64,000 nucleotides of DNA from Pedobacter sp. PACM 27299 (GTDB taxonomy: Bacteria; Bacteroidota; Bacteroidia; Sphingobacteriales; Sphingobacteriaceae), in NCBI RefSeq assembly GCF_001412655.1, contig NZ_CP012996.1, forward strand, positions 2,728,001 through 2,792,000. The letters run 5' to 3'. Below are positions 35,366 through 44,854 of the stretch, one piece after another. Each line of letters starts with the position of its first letter. The stretch's first letter is position 1. The notes below the pieces were generated by a model. It saw nothing but the letters and a program-made list of their open reading frames with translations, was not told the DNA's origin and did no database searches. The translations under genes and the position numbers were made by a program.

Positions 35366-37147
35366 ATGAACGGGATACAACTCTTAAATAAGGATCAGCT
35401 CATTTCGGTTTTGAGTCAGGGCAAGACGGCAACCGCTATTCATATAGGTGAGGACGCAGTAATTCAGGTGGCAAATCAGGCCATGCTTGATATTTGGGGG
35501 AAAGACAGTTCTGTGATTGGAAAGGGCTTAGAAGAAGCGCTTCCTGAGCTTAAAGGACAGCCATTTGCCAAAATGTTTAAACGCGTATGGCAGGAGGGGA
35601 TCACCCTTTCCGGGGCGGAAACCGCTGCGGACCTAAGAATAAATGGTCAGGTGAAAACTTTTTACTTTGATTTTGAATATCGAGCAATTAAGGACGATTC
35701 AGGTCAGGTCATTTGTGTGCTGCATCTGGCCACTGATGTGACGGATCGGGTGATGAACCGTAAGATTATACAGCAAGTATATGCCAAAGAGCAGGCATTG
35801 GAGAGAGAGCAGGCGCTTAATGAAGAATTGTCTGCGGCTAATGAAGAGTTGAAAGCGGTAAATGATGAACTGGATCAAAGTCAGACAGAACTTAGTCTGA
35901 TGAATCAATTACTGGAGGCCAGGGTAGAAGCGAGGGTGAAAGACTTGTCTAAAAGTGAGTTGCGTTACCGCGAGATTTCGGATGAACTGGCCGCGATTAA
36001 TGAAGAGTTAAATGCCGCTAATGAAGAAATGATGGCCTCCAATGAAGAACTTTTGGAAGCTAAAGATCATTTGCAGGAGACTTTTGATCAATTGGAAGAT
36101 AAAGAGATTGCTTTACGGCTCACGATTGAAGCTGCTAATTTTGGTACCTGGCACATCCATTCTGTGACCAGAGCATTTGTGACTTCCGCTCGTCTCCGGG
36201 AGCTTTTTGGCTTTCATCCCGATCAGGAAATTACAATTGACGATGCCTTAGCGCAGATCACTGAAGAATACCGAGGGTATGTACAGCAAAAATTGGAAAA
36301 TGCACTGAGTGGTGATGGGGATTATGATGTATCCTATCCCGTTATTGGATTTCATGATCAGAAACTCCGCTGGCTGAGGGCCATTGGGAATTTAAAAGCA
36401 GATAAATCTGGTGATTTTTCTTCCTTTACTGGGGTAGTCATGGACATTACTCCGTTTAAAAAGGATGAACAGCGTAAGAATGATTTTATTGCGATGGTGA
36501 GCCATGAGCTCAAAACACCGCTGACTTCACTGAATGGCTACATTCAAATTCTGCAGCGCAGGGTAAATGGTATTGGTAATGAGTTTGTCCATAGCTCTTT
36601 AGTACTGGCCGGTAAACAGGTGAAAAAAATGACCGGAATGATCAATGGTTTTCTAAATGTTTCCCGCCTGGAATCCGGAAAAATTGTACTTTCTCCAACA
36701 CATTTTTCATTGAGTGATCTGGTAGAATCGACTGTCGAAGAAAGCAGAATGATAGAAGATGAGAAGGACATGATTTTTCATGGCTGCGATCATTTACAGG
36801 TTTATGCAGATTATGATAAAATTAGTAGTGTAATTGCCAATTTAATAAGTAATGCGGTTAAATATGCGCCCTTAGCTAAACAAATTGATGTCAAGTGCGA
36901 ACTAATAGATGAAATGGCACAAGTGAGCGTTCAAGATTATGGAATCGGAATTCAGCCCCAGGATATTGACAAACTTTTTGAAAGATATTATCGTGTAAAA
37001 AGTGACAGTCATATTTCAGGTTTCGGGATCGGATTGTATTTGAGTGCAGAGATTATTGCGCGTCATAATGGTAGGATATGGGTAGATAGCGAACCAGGAA
37101 AGGGTTCTACATTCTATTTTAGTTTGCCTTTAAATGGTAAGGCTTAG
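35366..37147 (+). CDS. PAS-domain sensor histidine kinase
   Basis: The 593-residue protein without membrane helices has a first PAS domain (about 5-130), a coiled coil (about 135-245) with repeated NEEL motifs (LNEELSAANEELKAVNDEL; INEELNAANEEMMASNEEL), and a second PAS_3-type domain (about 250-360; RWLRAIGNLKADKSGDF). HisKA follows with the phospho-acceptor histidine in SHELKTPLTSLNGYIQ (about 379), then HATPase_c with N-box NLISNAVKYAP (about 491) and G-box GFGIGLYLSAEII (about 551). It should autophosphorylate in the cytoplasm on an unknown cue. No response regulator gene is adjacent, so its partner is elsewhere. Confidence 0.93.
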   Translation: MNGIQLLNKDQLISVLSQGKTATAIHIGEDAVIQVANQAMLDIWGKDSSVIGKGLEEALPELKGQPFAKMFKRVWQEGITLSGAETAADLRINGQVKTFYFDFEYRAIKDDSGQVICVLHLATDVTDRVMNRKIIQQVYAKEQALEREQALNEELSAANEELKAVNDELDQSQTELSLMNQLLEARVEARVKDLSKSELRYREISDELAAINEELNAANEEMMASNEELLEAKDHLQETFDQLEDKEIALRLTIEAANFGTWHIHSVTRAFVTSARLRELFGFHPDQEITIDDALAQITEEYRGYVQQKLENALSGDGDYDVSYPVIGFHDQKLRWLRAIGNLKADKSGDFSSFTGVVMDITPFKKDEQRKNDFIAMVSHELKTPLTSLNGYIQILQRRVNGIGNEFVHSSLVLAGKQVKKMTGMINGFLNVSRLESGKIVLSPTHFSLSDLVESTVEESRMIEDEKDMIFHGCDHLQVYADYDKISSVIANLISNAVKYAPLAKQIDVKCELIDEMAQVSVQDYGIGIQPQDIDKLFERYYRVKSDSHISGFGIGLYLSAEIIARHNGRIWVDSEPGKGSTFYFSLPLNGKA

Positions 37148-37204
37148 GCATATTATTCGCGCTCTTTTACCTATCTTTAAGCTACATCATAGCGATACGA
37201 GAAA

Positions 37205-37591
37205 ATGCTAAAAACGCTCAATTTATCATTCATCATTACCGTCTTTTCGTTGCTTTACTGGATTTATTTATTGACCCCATTTAAATCACGACCGTTAAGA
37301 AGGAATTATATAAAATTGTATAAAGATTCGCAATACCTGTGGATCAATATCTGGCTGTCCAGCTTATTAATGTTGACGAATAAACCAATGACATGTATGC
37401 CATTATTGTTCGTGCTATTAGCGCTGTTTTTCAGCAAAATATCCTGGAATATTTTTAATAAAAACTTCCTTTTTATTTTAAGAGGAGATTTAGTTAGAGG
37501 GACATTTTATGATTATTTCTTTTCATTTTGCTTGATTGGTATTCCCTTATTTACGGGTCTATTTGTGACTGTTCTGTATCAAATTAAATAA
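37205..37591 (+). CDS. Hypothetical four-helix membrane protein
   Basis: The 128-residue protein has about four hydrophobic helices (LSFIITVFSLLYWIYLL; YLWINIWLSSLLML; CMPLLFVLLALFF; YFFSFCLIGIPLFTGLFVTVL). No family is recognised. It lies between the histidine kinase and the ECF sigma gene. Hydrophobic periodicity and an ATG after GAGAAA support a real gene, but nothing else does. Confidence 0.5.
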   Translation: MLKTLNLSFIITVFSLLYWIYLLTPFKSRPLRRNYIKLYKDSQYLWINIWLSSLLMLTNKPMTCMPLLFVLLALFFSKISWNIFNKNFLFILRGDLVRGTFYDYFFSFCLIGIPLFTGLFVTVLYQIK

Positions 37592-37646
37592 TAAGGTCAT
37601 CTGGTAGCACACTGCAGAATGATTAAAACGATGATTAATCTGCTGA

Positions 37647-37675
37647 TTGCTTTGATGAAATTTGTATTATATTTG
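37647..37675 (+). promoter_or_regulatory. Candidate promoter of the ECF sigma gene
   Basis: TTG at 37647-37649 and TATATTTG at 37668-37675 (exact TAnnTTTG) are 18 bases apart. The start would fall near 37681, with a leader of about 28 bases before the ATG at 37709. Confidence 0.45.
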
Positions 37676-37708
37676 ATTCAGACCTAACCCTCAAGTATAG
37701 ACCTGTTT

Positions 37709-38326
37709 ATGCCTAAAATCCTTCAAGATGATGAGAAAGAACTGCTGTTACAGCTAAGGTCTGGAGATCAAAAGGCATTTAATGTATTGTATCAGGCTTA
37801 CGAACGGAAGGTTTATTATCACCTGAAAAAACTTGTACACCTTCCTGAAATTGCCGCGGAATTGCATCAGGATGTTTTTCTGAAAGTATGGAATAAGCGG
37901 GAATACCTGGATCCAGAGCGATCATTTGAAGGGTTCTTAGTCCATATCACCAAAAACTGCGCAATTGATTTTTATCGGAAAGCGGCAAGGGATAAGCAGC
38001 TGACAGATCAGCTGGCTTTACAGATGACTGAGCTTCATGATCCGATTACTGATAGCATCGCCTTAAAAGAAACTAATCATGCCTTAGAGAAAGCCATCAG
38101 CAAACTTCCCCAACAAAGAGGTCTCGTTTTTCGTCGCATAAAGATGGAACATGAAAGCTATGAGAATGCCGCCTGGCATTTTGGCGTTTCAGTAGGTACC
38201 ATCAAAGACCATATGGCTAAAGCTTTACAGTTTGTGCGGACAGAAGTCATCAACTCAAAACGTTTTTTTCTGTCGGTTTTTATGATGAGCAGCCTCGTAG
38301 AAATGCTTAGAAGACTTTTCTTGTAG
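37709..38326 (+). CDS. ECF-type RNA polymerase sigma factor (FecI-like)
   Basis: The 205-residue protein has a sigma-70 region 2 (QKAFNVLYQAYERKVYYHLKKL; DVFLKVWNKREYLDPE; HITKNCAIDFYRKAARD) and a region 4 HTH (ISKLPQQRGLVFRRIKMEHESYENAAWHFGVSVGTIKDHM). It belongs to the Bacteroidota FecI/SusC-linked group. A FecR gene lies 101 bp downstream, then an STN-bearing SusC, the standard trans-envelope signalling set that turns on the PUL when its glycan is imported. Confidence 0.94.
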   Translation: MPKILQDDEKELLLQLRSGDQKAFNVLYQAYERKVYYHLKKLVHLPEIAAELHQDVFLKVWNKREYLDPERSFEGFLVHITKNCAIDFYRKAARDKQLTDQLALQMTELHDPITDSIALKETNHALEKAISKLPQQRGLVFRRIKMEHESYENAAWHFGVSVGTIKDHMAKALQFVRTEVINSKRFFLSVFMMSSLVEMLRRLFL

Positions 38327-38427
38327 CTTTCTTTGAAATTTCCCTGATCTTCAGCAAAAAAAATTAAATCAGCGCATAGACTTTTCATTTTAGCAGCGTA
38401 TAGTGTTATAGAGCGAAGCTAAATACG

Positions 38428-39636
38428 ATGGATGATTTAAAAAAACTATATCATAAATTCCTTTTAAAACAATGTACCCGGGAGGAACTTCAGGAGTTAA
38501 TGGATCATTTTCATTTACAAGGGGAAGATACAGAATTGAACGAGTTGATTCTCGCTCAATTGCAATCGGAGGAAGGGCTGGAAGATGAGCTGCAAGATAG
38601 TGAAGCGGTTAACCTGGTGCTAAACCATAACCGGGAATCAATCCATAAAAAAATCAATAAAGAACTGGTGCTAAAGCCATCATCATGGCGCATTTACCTT
38701 AGAGCCGCTGCTGTTCTCGGACTGATCACGGCATGTTCCTGGTATTTCTTTAGCGCAAACTCAGCTCATCAACTATCAGGTAATAAAATCCTGGCTTCCG
38801 GAGATATTGGTCCAGGAAGTACAAGGGCTAGGCTTACACTCAGTAATGGGGAATCAATTGACCTTGAAAATGCGAGCGATGGTGAGGTAGTCAGTAAAAA
38901 CGGAGAAAGCTATGCTAAAATCCTAGGGGGAAAATTAACCTGTCTGCTGCAGTCTGAGGACCACAATGATACCGCCTACAATACCATTACTACGCCTAAA
39001 GGAGGAACGTATGAACTGGTGACGCCAGATGGCAGTAAGATCTGGCTGAATGCTGCTTCTGAACTCAAGTTTCCAACCACATTTGCTGCGGGAAAACGCG
39101 TAGTGGAGTTGAAAGGCGAGGCTTATTTTGAGATTGCCAAAGATAAAAAACGGCCTTTCATCGTGAAAACTGCAGGCCAGGAAACAGAAGTTTTAGGAAC
39201 CCATTTCAATATCAATAATTATGAAGATGAGCTGGCCACCACGACCACTTTATTGGAAGGCTCAGTTCGTGTACATTCCTTAAACGCAAAAGGAAAGGTA
39301 TTGCTCAGTCCAGGACAACAATCCGTATTAAAAGGGCAGCAGCTGAAAGTGCAAAAAGCAGATGAATCTGCAGCGATGGACTGGATGAAGGGGAAAATTG
39401 TCTTTAAAAATGAAAAACTGACCAGCATCATGCGTAAAGTTTCCAGGTGGTATGGGGTAGAAGTTCAGATCAAAGGAGATATAGGCGATCTGGAATTCTG
39501 GGGCGCTGTTTCCCGCAACAACAACCTTTCTTCGATTTTAAACTATTTGAAAGAAACTGAGGACCTCGACTATGCCATCAACGGTAAAAGCGTCACTATT
39601 TTCAAAAAGAAACCAATACTAAAAAATAGATTTTAA
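38428..39636 (+). CDS. FecR-type anti-sigma factor
   Basis: The 402-residue protein has a cytoplasmic N-terminal sigma-binding region (about 1-85), one membrane helix (about 91-108, RAAAVLGLITACSWYFF), and a periplasmic FecR domain (TPKGGTYELVTPDGSKIWLN; ELKGEAYFEIAKDKKRPFIV; VLGTHFNINNYEDE). A C-terminal DUF4974 secretin-like domain follows (IVFKNEKLTSIMRKVSRWYGVEVQI). It should hold the ECF sigma inactive until the STN domain of the downstream SusC signals. The gene order sigma, FecR, SusC supports this. Confidence 0.95.
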   Translation: MDDLKKLYHKFLLKQCTREELQELMDHFHLQGEDTELNELILAQLQSEEGLEDELQDSEAVNLVLNHNRESIHKKINKELVLKPSSWRIYLRAAAVLGLITACSWYFFSANSAHQLSGNKILASGDIGPGSTRARLTLSNGESIDLENASDGEVVSKNGESYAKILGGKLTCLLQSEDHNDTAYNTITTPKGGTYELVTPDGSKIWLNAASELKFPTTFAAGKRVVELKGEAYFEIAKDKKRPFIVKTAGQETEVLGTHFNINNYEDELATTTTLLEGSVRVHSLNAKGKVLLSPGQQSVLKGQQLKVQKADESAAMDWMKGKIVFKNEKLTSIMRKVSRWYGVEVQIKGDIGDLEFWGAVSRNNNLSSILNYLKETEDLDYAINGKSVTIFKKKPILKNRF

Positions 39637-39819
39637 ACCCAACCAAACCAAACATGAAGAAAATTTTACGCTGCTAAACCAAATCAGGGCGCTAAAAAAA
39701 AACGCATTCCGAGTACCAGTCGGAATACGTCTAATCATTTGAGCCAACCCTATCCGGAAAGATCCGGACAAAAATTACCGACAGATCGAATCAATCGTTA
39801 ACCCAAATCATTCAAATGT
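39637..39819 (+). promoter_or_regulatory. Leader region of the STN-SusC gene with mini-ORF and hairpins
   Basis: The 183-base gap holds a 7-codon ORF, MKKILRC then stop (39654-39677), whose peptide looks like the start of a SusC signal sequence. A hairpin pairs ACGCATTCCGA with TCGGAATACGT (39702-39730, one mismatch), preceded by an A tract, and a pair of TCCGGA motifs lies near 39753-39770. It may be a leader with attenuation or a relic of a second SusC start. Confidence 0.35.
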
Positions 39820-42800
39820 ATGAATTTAATTGCTTTTAACCCAGGCAAGCCGGGGAAATGGCGTCCCCAAAAACTCCTATTGGTTATGAAAATAACTATT
39901 GCCTTAATCCTGTTTTTCGTCATATCCGCCAATGCAAACATATTTGCACAGAAAATCTCCCTAGCGGAACGGAATGCGCCACTAGTTGAAGTGCTGGAGA
40001 AGATCCGGCTTCAAAGCGGCTATGACTTTGTGGCGAGTACGCGATTAATTGAACAAAGTAACCGCGTATCCATTCATGTAAATGAGGTGAGCCTGGAAGA
40101 AGCGCTCAAAATATGTTTCCGCAACCAGCGGCTGACGTATAAGATTCAGGGTAAAATTGTCCTGATCAAAGAAATCAAAAACACGGTCAAATCCCTGGTT
40201 TCAAATGCCCAGGAGGAGATCACTGTAAAGGGAAATGTTGCCGATAAAACCGGGCCATTACCTGGAGTAACGGTTAGTCTGAAATCTGATAAACAAAAAG
40301 CAGTGTTGACAGATGCTTCCGGAAGCTTTAAAATCACTGTTCCTAAAGATGGCCTGCTTGTTTTTACCAGCATAGGATTTAAAACACTGGAAGTCCCGAT
40401 CAATGGGCGCGCGGTACTGGATGTGTTTCTGGAACAGGAAACTTCTGGACTTTCGGAAGTGGTGGTGACAGGCTATGGTCAGAAACAAACAAAAGTCAGT
40501 CTAACGGGTGCGATATCCAGCATTTCCACAAAAGAACTGAAGCAAAGTCCGGTAGCAAACATCAGTAATGCACTCGCAGGACGGATTCCAGGTTTGGTTA
40601 CCGCACAGCGATCAGGCAGGCCAGGGAGCGACGCTTCCTCACTTTTTATCCGTGGAATCAGTACTTATACCGGGAATACAGCGCCGCTGGTGGTCATCGA
40701 TGGACTGCCTCGGGGAGACCAGAATTTCGGAGACATTGACCCGAATGAAATTGAATCAATATCGATCCTGAAAGACGCTTCCTCGACTTCCTTATACGGG
40801 ATACAAGGAGCCAATGGTGTGATTTTAGTCACCACAAAAAGAGGGGAAGATGGATCGCCAACGATACAGGTCAATGCGCAGAGTGCCCTGATGAAGCCAG
40901 GACGTTTCCCTAAGTTTCTGGATAGCTATAACTCCGGATTATTGAGAAATGAAGCCGCAAGAAACGATGGTATCGCAGCAGTGTATACAGATCGGGAATT
41001 ACAACTTTTTAAAGATCAAACCAGCCCTTATTTGTATCCAGACGTAGATTGGTACAAAGAAATGATCAGAGATTATACGCCGCAGAGACAAGTGAACTTA
41101 AATGTGAACGGCGGGACTAAAGCGGTGAAGTATTTTGTATCCGGATCTTACCTCAGACAAGAAACAAATTTTAAAGTTGCAGATGAAAACATCTACGGCG
41201 TCAAATACAAATATGACCGGTATAATTTCCGTTCTAATATAGATGTGACGCTTGATAAAAACACGGATTTACAGTTGGATCTGGCTTCAAGATTAGAAAA
41301 CAGAACCATGCCGCATGCAGACAGAAATGACAACGGTTATCTCTTTGTGGTGCTCTCGCAAATGCACAATGCTTTAACGCCTGTGTTTAATCCAGATGGT
41401 TCCCTGGCCTCAGGAAACCTTCGCGCAGATTTCATTAACCCTTATGGAATCATCACCAGGAACGGCTATTCTGACACCAATTTCTCCAATACTTTCGGAA
41501 ATGTTGCCGCCACCAGAAAGCTGGATTTTATAACCCCGGGGCTGAAAATTAAGAGTTTATTCTCTTTTGAGACTTTTGGCAGCATTGATTTTGCACAATA
41601 TCAAATGCCGGCATCTTTCCGCTATAAAGGAGAGGACGAAATCACCGGAAAACCTATTTATGTGCAGCATTATGCGAAAACATCCTTAAGTCAGGATGGC
41701 GCCACAAATGCCACCAGATACAACTATTTTGACGTGAAATTGCTGTACGATAGAAGTTTCAAAAGTCATAACGTCAGCGGATTAATGCTATTCAATAGAA
41801 ATTATAGGACCATAACCGGTGATTTGCCCAGAGTATATCAAGGATTGGTTGGACAGCTGAAATACAATTATGACCAGCGTTATTTCTTCGAATTTAATGC
41901 CGGTTATAATGGTTCGGAAAACTTCCCTAAAGGCAAAAGATATGGATTCTTTCCTGCGGTTTCTGCCGGATGGCTCGCTTCTGCAGAACCATTTATGAAA
42001 GATAATAAGGTGTTCAGCTATTTGAAATTACGTGGCTCACATGGTTTGGTCGGCAATGATAATATTGGGGATGGCCGTTATCTTTTTGTTTCTGAATTTG
42101 CTAGAAGCGGAGGTTATACTTTTGGCAATAATCCAACAGGGGTAGGTGGATATTCGGAAAGCAGAGTAGGAAATACCAATATTACCTGGGAGAAGGCCAC
42201 CAAGAGTAATATCGGTGTGGAAGCAGGATTTTTAAAAGATCAGATCCGGTTAACAGTTGATGTTTTCCGCGAACATCGAAAAGATATCCTGACAGGCCCC
42301 AACCTGATTCCTGATTATTTTGGAATTGACGCGGCCCTCAGCTTAAATAAAGGCGCGGTATTGAACAGAGGATTTGAAATTGAAATGAAACTGAATACCA
42401 ATATTGGAGCTGTTTACCTGTTCTCTAACCTGAATTATACCTTCACAAAGAATAAAATCCTGGAAATTGACGAGCCTAAACTACAGTATCCATGGCAAAC
42501 GCAGATCGGATTGCCCGTTGGTTATTCCTTAGGATATGAAGCTTTAGGTTTCTTTCAGAATCAGACAGAGATCAACAATAGCCCAATACAAAGTTTTACC
42601 ACCGTAATCCCTGGCGATTTAAAATACAGAGACATCAGCGGGAATGGATCTATTGGGCCGGAAGACCGGATTCCTATTCCCACGCTAAACGTACCTAACC
42701 AGGTTTTTGGCGCATCTTTTGGCTTAAGCTATAAAGGAATCGACTTGAGTGTGCTTTTACAGGGGGCTATGGGCGGACGCCAAATTTATTCCGATCAGAT

Positions 42801-43182
42801 TGTATACACCTATCGCGATGGAATCAGGCCCCATCACCTGGACCGATGGACACCAGAAAATCCGGTAAATGCGAAATTTCCAGTATTGCATGGTAATGAA
42901 AGTAAGAACGGAAATAACTTCATCAACTCTACTTTCTGGGTTCGCAAAACGGATTATCTGAAAATAAAGAATCTGGAATTGGGGTATCGTCTGCCTTCTG
43001 CCTGGACTCGAAAAGTGGGTACCAAGACTGCCAGAATTTTCGTCAATGCGATGAATCTTTATTCCTGGGATCATTTAAAGGACATCAATGTAGATCCTGA
43101 ATCGAATGTTGGAGGGTCTTTTTCAGGACTTTCTTATCCCATTCAGAGCATCTATAACCTAGGACTAACCGTCAACTTCTAA
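39820..43182 (+). CDS. SusC-family TonB-dependent transporter with STN signalling domain
   Basis: The 1120-residue protein begins with a long N-terminal extension before the hydrophobic signal segment (MKITIALILFFVISANANIFAQ), a common arrangement in this subfamily. Then come an STN domain (about 50-112; VLEKIRLQSGYDFVAS, EALKICFRNQRLTYKI), a carboxypeptidase-regulatory-like domain (about 133-215; GPLPGVTVSLKSD) and the TonB plug (about 220-335; SEVVVTGYGQKQ, ILKDASSTSLYGIQGANGVILVTTKRG). A barrel ending in YNLGLTVNF completes it. The STN domain should contact the FecR encoded upstream. It imports the oligosaccharide of this PUL together with SusD encoded 11 bp downstream. Confidence 0.96.
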   Translation: MNLIAFNPGKPGKWRPQKLLLVMKITIALILFFVISANANIFAQKISLAERNAPLVEVLEKIRLQSGYDFVASTRLIEQSNRVSIHVNEVSLEEALKICFRNQRLTYKIQGKIVLIKEIKNTVKSLVSNAQEEITVKGNVADKTGPLPGVTVSLKSDKQKAVLTDASGSFKITVPKDGLLVFTSIGFKTLEVPINGRAVLDVFLEQETSGLSEVVVTGYGQKQTKVSLTGAISSISTKELKQSPVANISNALAGRIPGLVTAQRSGRPGSDASSLFIRGISTYTGNTAPLVVIDGLPRGDQNFGDIDPNEIESISILKDASSTSLYGIQGANGVILVTTKRGEDGSPTIQVNAQSALMKPGRFPKFLDSYNSGLLRNEAARNDGIAAVYTDRELQLFKDQTSPYLYPDVDWYKEMIRDYTPQRQVNLNVNGGTKAVKYFVSGSYLRQETNFKVADENIYGVKYKYDRYNFRSNIDVTLDKNTDLQLDLASRLENRTMPHADRNDNGYLFVVLSQMHNALTPVFNPDGSLASGNLRADFINPYGIITRNGYSDTNFSNTFGNVAATRKLDFITPGLKIKSLFSFETFGSIDFAQYQMPASFRYKGEDEITGKPIYVQHYAKTSLSQDGATNATRYNYFDVKLLYDRSFKSHNVSGLMLFNRNYRTITGDLPRVYQGLVGQLKYNYDQRYFFEFNAGYNGSENFPKGKRYGFFPAVSAGWLASAEPFMKDNKVFSYLKLRGSHGLVGNDNIGDGRYLFVSEFARSGGYTFGNNPTGVGGYSESRVGNTNITWEKATKSNIGVEAGFLKDQIRLTVDVFREHRKDILTGPNLIPDYFGIDAALSLNKGAVLNRGFEIEMKLNTNIGAVYLFSNLNYTFTKNKILEIDEPKLQYPWQTQIGLPVGYSLGYEALGFFQNQTEINNSPIQSFTTVIPGDLKYRDISGNGSIGPEDRIPIPTLNVPNQVFGASFGLSYKGIDLSVLLQGAMGGRQIYSDQIVYTYRDGIRPHHLDRWTPENPVNAKFPVLHGNESKNGNNFINSTFWVRKTDYLKIKNLELGYRLPSAWTRKVGTKTARIFVNAMNLYSWDHLKDINVDPESNVGGSFSGLSYPIQSIYNLGLTVNF

Positions 43183-43193
43183 TCATTAAGACC

Positions 43194-44843
43194 ATGAAAA
43201 AACTATATATTTTACTCGTATTAGTCGTAATTGGGCTTGCGGCTTGTAAAAAAGATTACCTGGACCGTTTGCCGAATGCCAAAATATCAGAAGAAGAGGT
43301 GTTTTCTGACATCGGAAATGCAGAGTTGTTTGTGAACAATATCTACAATTCAGTACCCAATATGTTCCGTACTTTCTGGCCGATGTCCAGCGCAACGGAT
43401 GAAACAGATCAGAGTCAGGACCAGGCCACCATTACCGCCGATGGTGCAGATGCAGGGAACTTCAACAGTGGGTTTTTTACACCTTCGGCATTTCCATTAA
43501 GAGGACGCTGGAAAGATTATTTTTCCCAGATCAGGCGCTGTAATATTGTCCTCGCAAATTATACCAGAATTCCTGAAGACAATAATTATCCGGAGCGTAA
43601 AAAGAGGCTCAGAGGAGAAGTGCTGACCATGAGGGCGTATTACTATTTTGAATTATTACGTGGCTGGGGAGGTGTCCCATTGTTCGAATCTATTCAGAAT
43701 CCATTAGGGGACGACCCGATTTTCTTTAAACGGAACTCCGTTGATGAAGTGGTGGCCTCGATATTAAAAGACCTTTCGGAGGCCGAGACCTTGCTGCCGG
43801 CAAATTATTCAGATCGGCAGTCTGAAATTGGCAGGGCTTCTAAAACGATTGTTTTGGCGTTAAAAGGACGTGTGTTATTGTATTATGCCAGTCCTTTGTT
43901 TAATCCTTCAGCTGTAAGTACGAGGTGGAAAGATGCCGCAGATGCGAATAAAATAGCATTGGACGCCGCTCTGGGCGCGGGCTATTTACTGCATGCCAAA
44001 TATTCGGAAATTTTCACCCAGTTTACCAATCAGGAAGTGATTTGGGGCCGTCCGGCACCGGGCGCATTTGGTGATGCAGGAATTGATCGCGAAATGAATC
44101 CAACAGGATATATCGGCTATGCAAGAGTCACCGTTTTGCAGGAATTAGTGGACGATTATGAACTTAAAGCAACGGGTAAACGCCCGGATGAATCGGGTTC
44201 CGGTTACGATCCAAATCACCCTTATACTGGGCGTGATCCCCGGTTTTATCAATCGGTTTTATATCCTGGAAGCGTATGGAAAGGCCGAAAAATTGATCCT
44301 TTAGGGATTGATGCCCCTGAACCAGGAAAGACAGCCACCAATTACTGGCAAAGAAAATATCTGCTGGAATCTGTAAATCTAATCAATGGTTCGGGAGATT
44401 CTCCACGCAGATGGGTGTTGATGAGAACAGCGGAAGTTTACCTCAACTATGCAGAAGCATATAATGAAGCAATTGGCCCGGATAAACAGGTCTATGATGC
44501 CGTAAATGCAGTGCGTGCGCGGGTAGGAATGCCGCCATTGCCTGTAGGATTGGGCAGAGAAGAAATGCGCGATAAAATCAGGCATGAAAGAAGGATTGAA
44601 CTGGCATTTGAAGGACAGCGGTTCTGGGATGTGCGCAGGTGGAAGATCGCAGAAACGGTCGACAATAAGATCGTGCGCGGGGTTGCTATCAGCGTTTCTG
44701 GCAGTGATACCACTTACCGTTATCCGATCATTGAAAAGAGAACCTTTGATAAGGTGAAACAGTATTTTCTGCCGATCCCACAGTCGGAAATAGATAAGCT
44801 GGGTGGAGTAAGTTCAGGGTTCAGTCAAAATCCAGGTTATTAA
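43194..44843 (+). CDS. SusD/RagB-family glycan-binding lipoprotein
   Basis: The 549-residue protein has a lipoprotein signal peptide ending VVIGLAAC (Cys18) followed by KK. SusD features include RGEVLTMRAYYYFELLRGWGGVPLFE (about 140-165), AYNEAIGPDKQVYDAVNAVRARVG, and KIRHERRIELAFEGQRFWDVRRWK near residue 465, with the end SQNPGY. It pairs with the SusC encoded 11 bp upstream at the cell surface. It is longer than the SusD at 2527 and of a different subgroup. Confidence 0.95.
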   Translation: MKKLYILLVLVVIGLAACKKDYLDRLPNAKISEEEVFSDIGNAELFVNNIYNSVPNMFRTFWPMSSATDETDQSQDQATITADGADAGNFNSGFFTPSAFPLRGRWKDYFSQIRRCNIVLANYTRIPEDNNYPERKKRLRGEVLTMRAYYYFELLRGWGGVPLFESIQNPLGDDPIFFKRNSVDEVVASILKDLSEAETLLPANYSDRQSEIGRASKTIVLALKGRVLLYYASPLFNPSAVSTRWKDAADANKIALDAALGAGYLLHAKYSEIFTQFTNQEVIWGRPAPGAFGDAGIDREMNPTGYIGYARVTVLQELVDDYELKATGKRPDESGSGYDPNHPYTGRDPRFYQSVLYPGSVWKGRKIDPLGIDAPEPGKTATNYWQRKYLLESVNLINGSGDSPRRWVLMRTAEVYLNYAEAYNEAIGPDKQVYDAVNAVRARVGMPPLPVGLGREEMRDKIRHERRIELAFEGQRFWDVRRWKIAETVDNKIVRGVAISVSGSDTTYRYPIIEKRTFDKVKQYFLPIPQSEIDKLGGVSSGFSQNPGY

Positions 44844-44854
44844 ATTTTAAAGCC

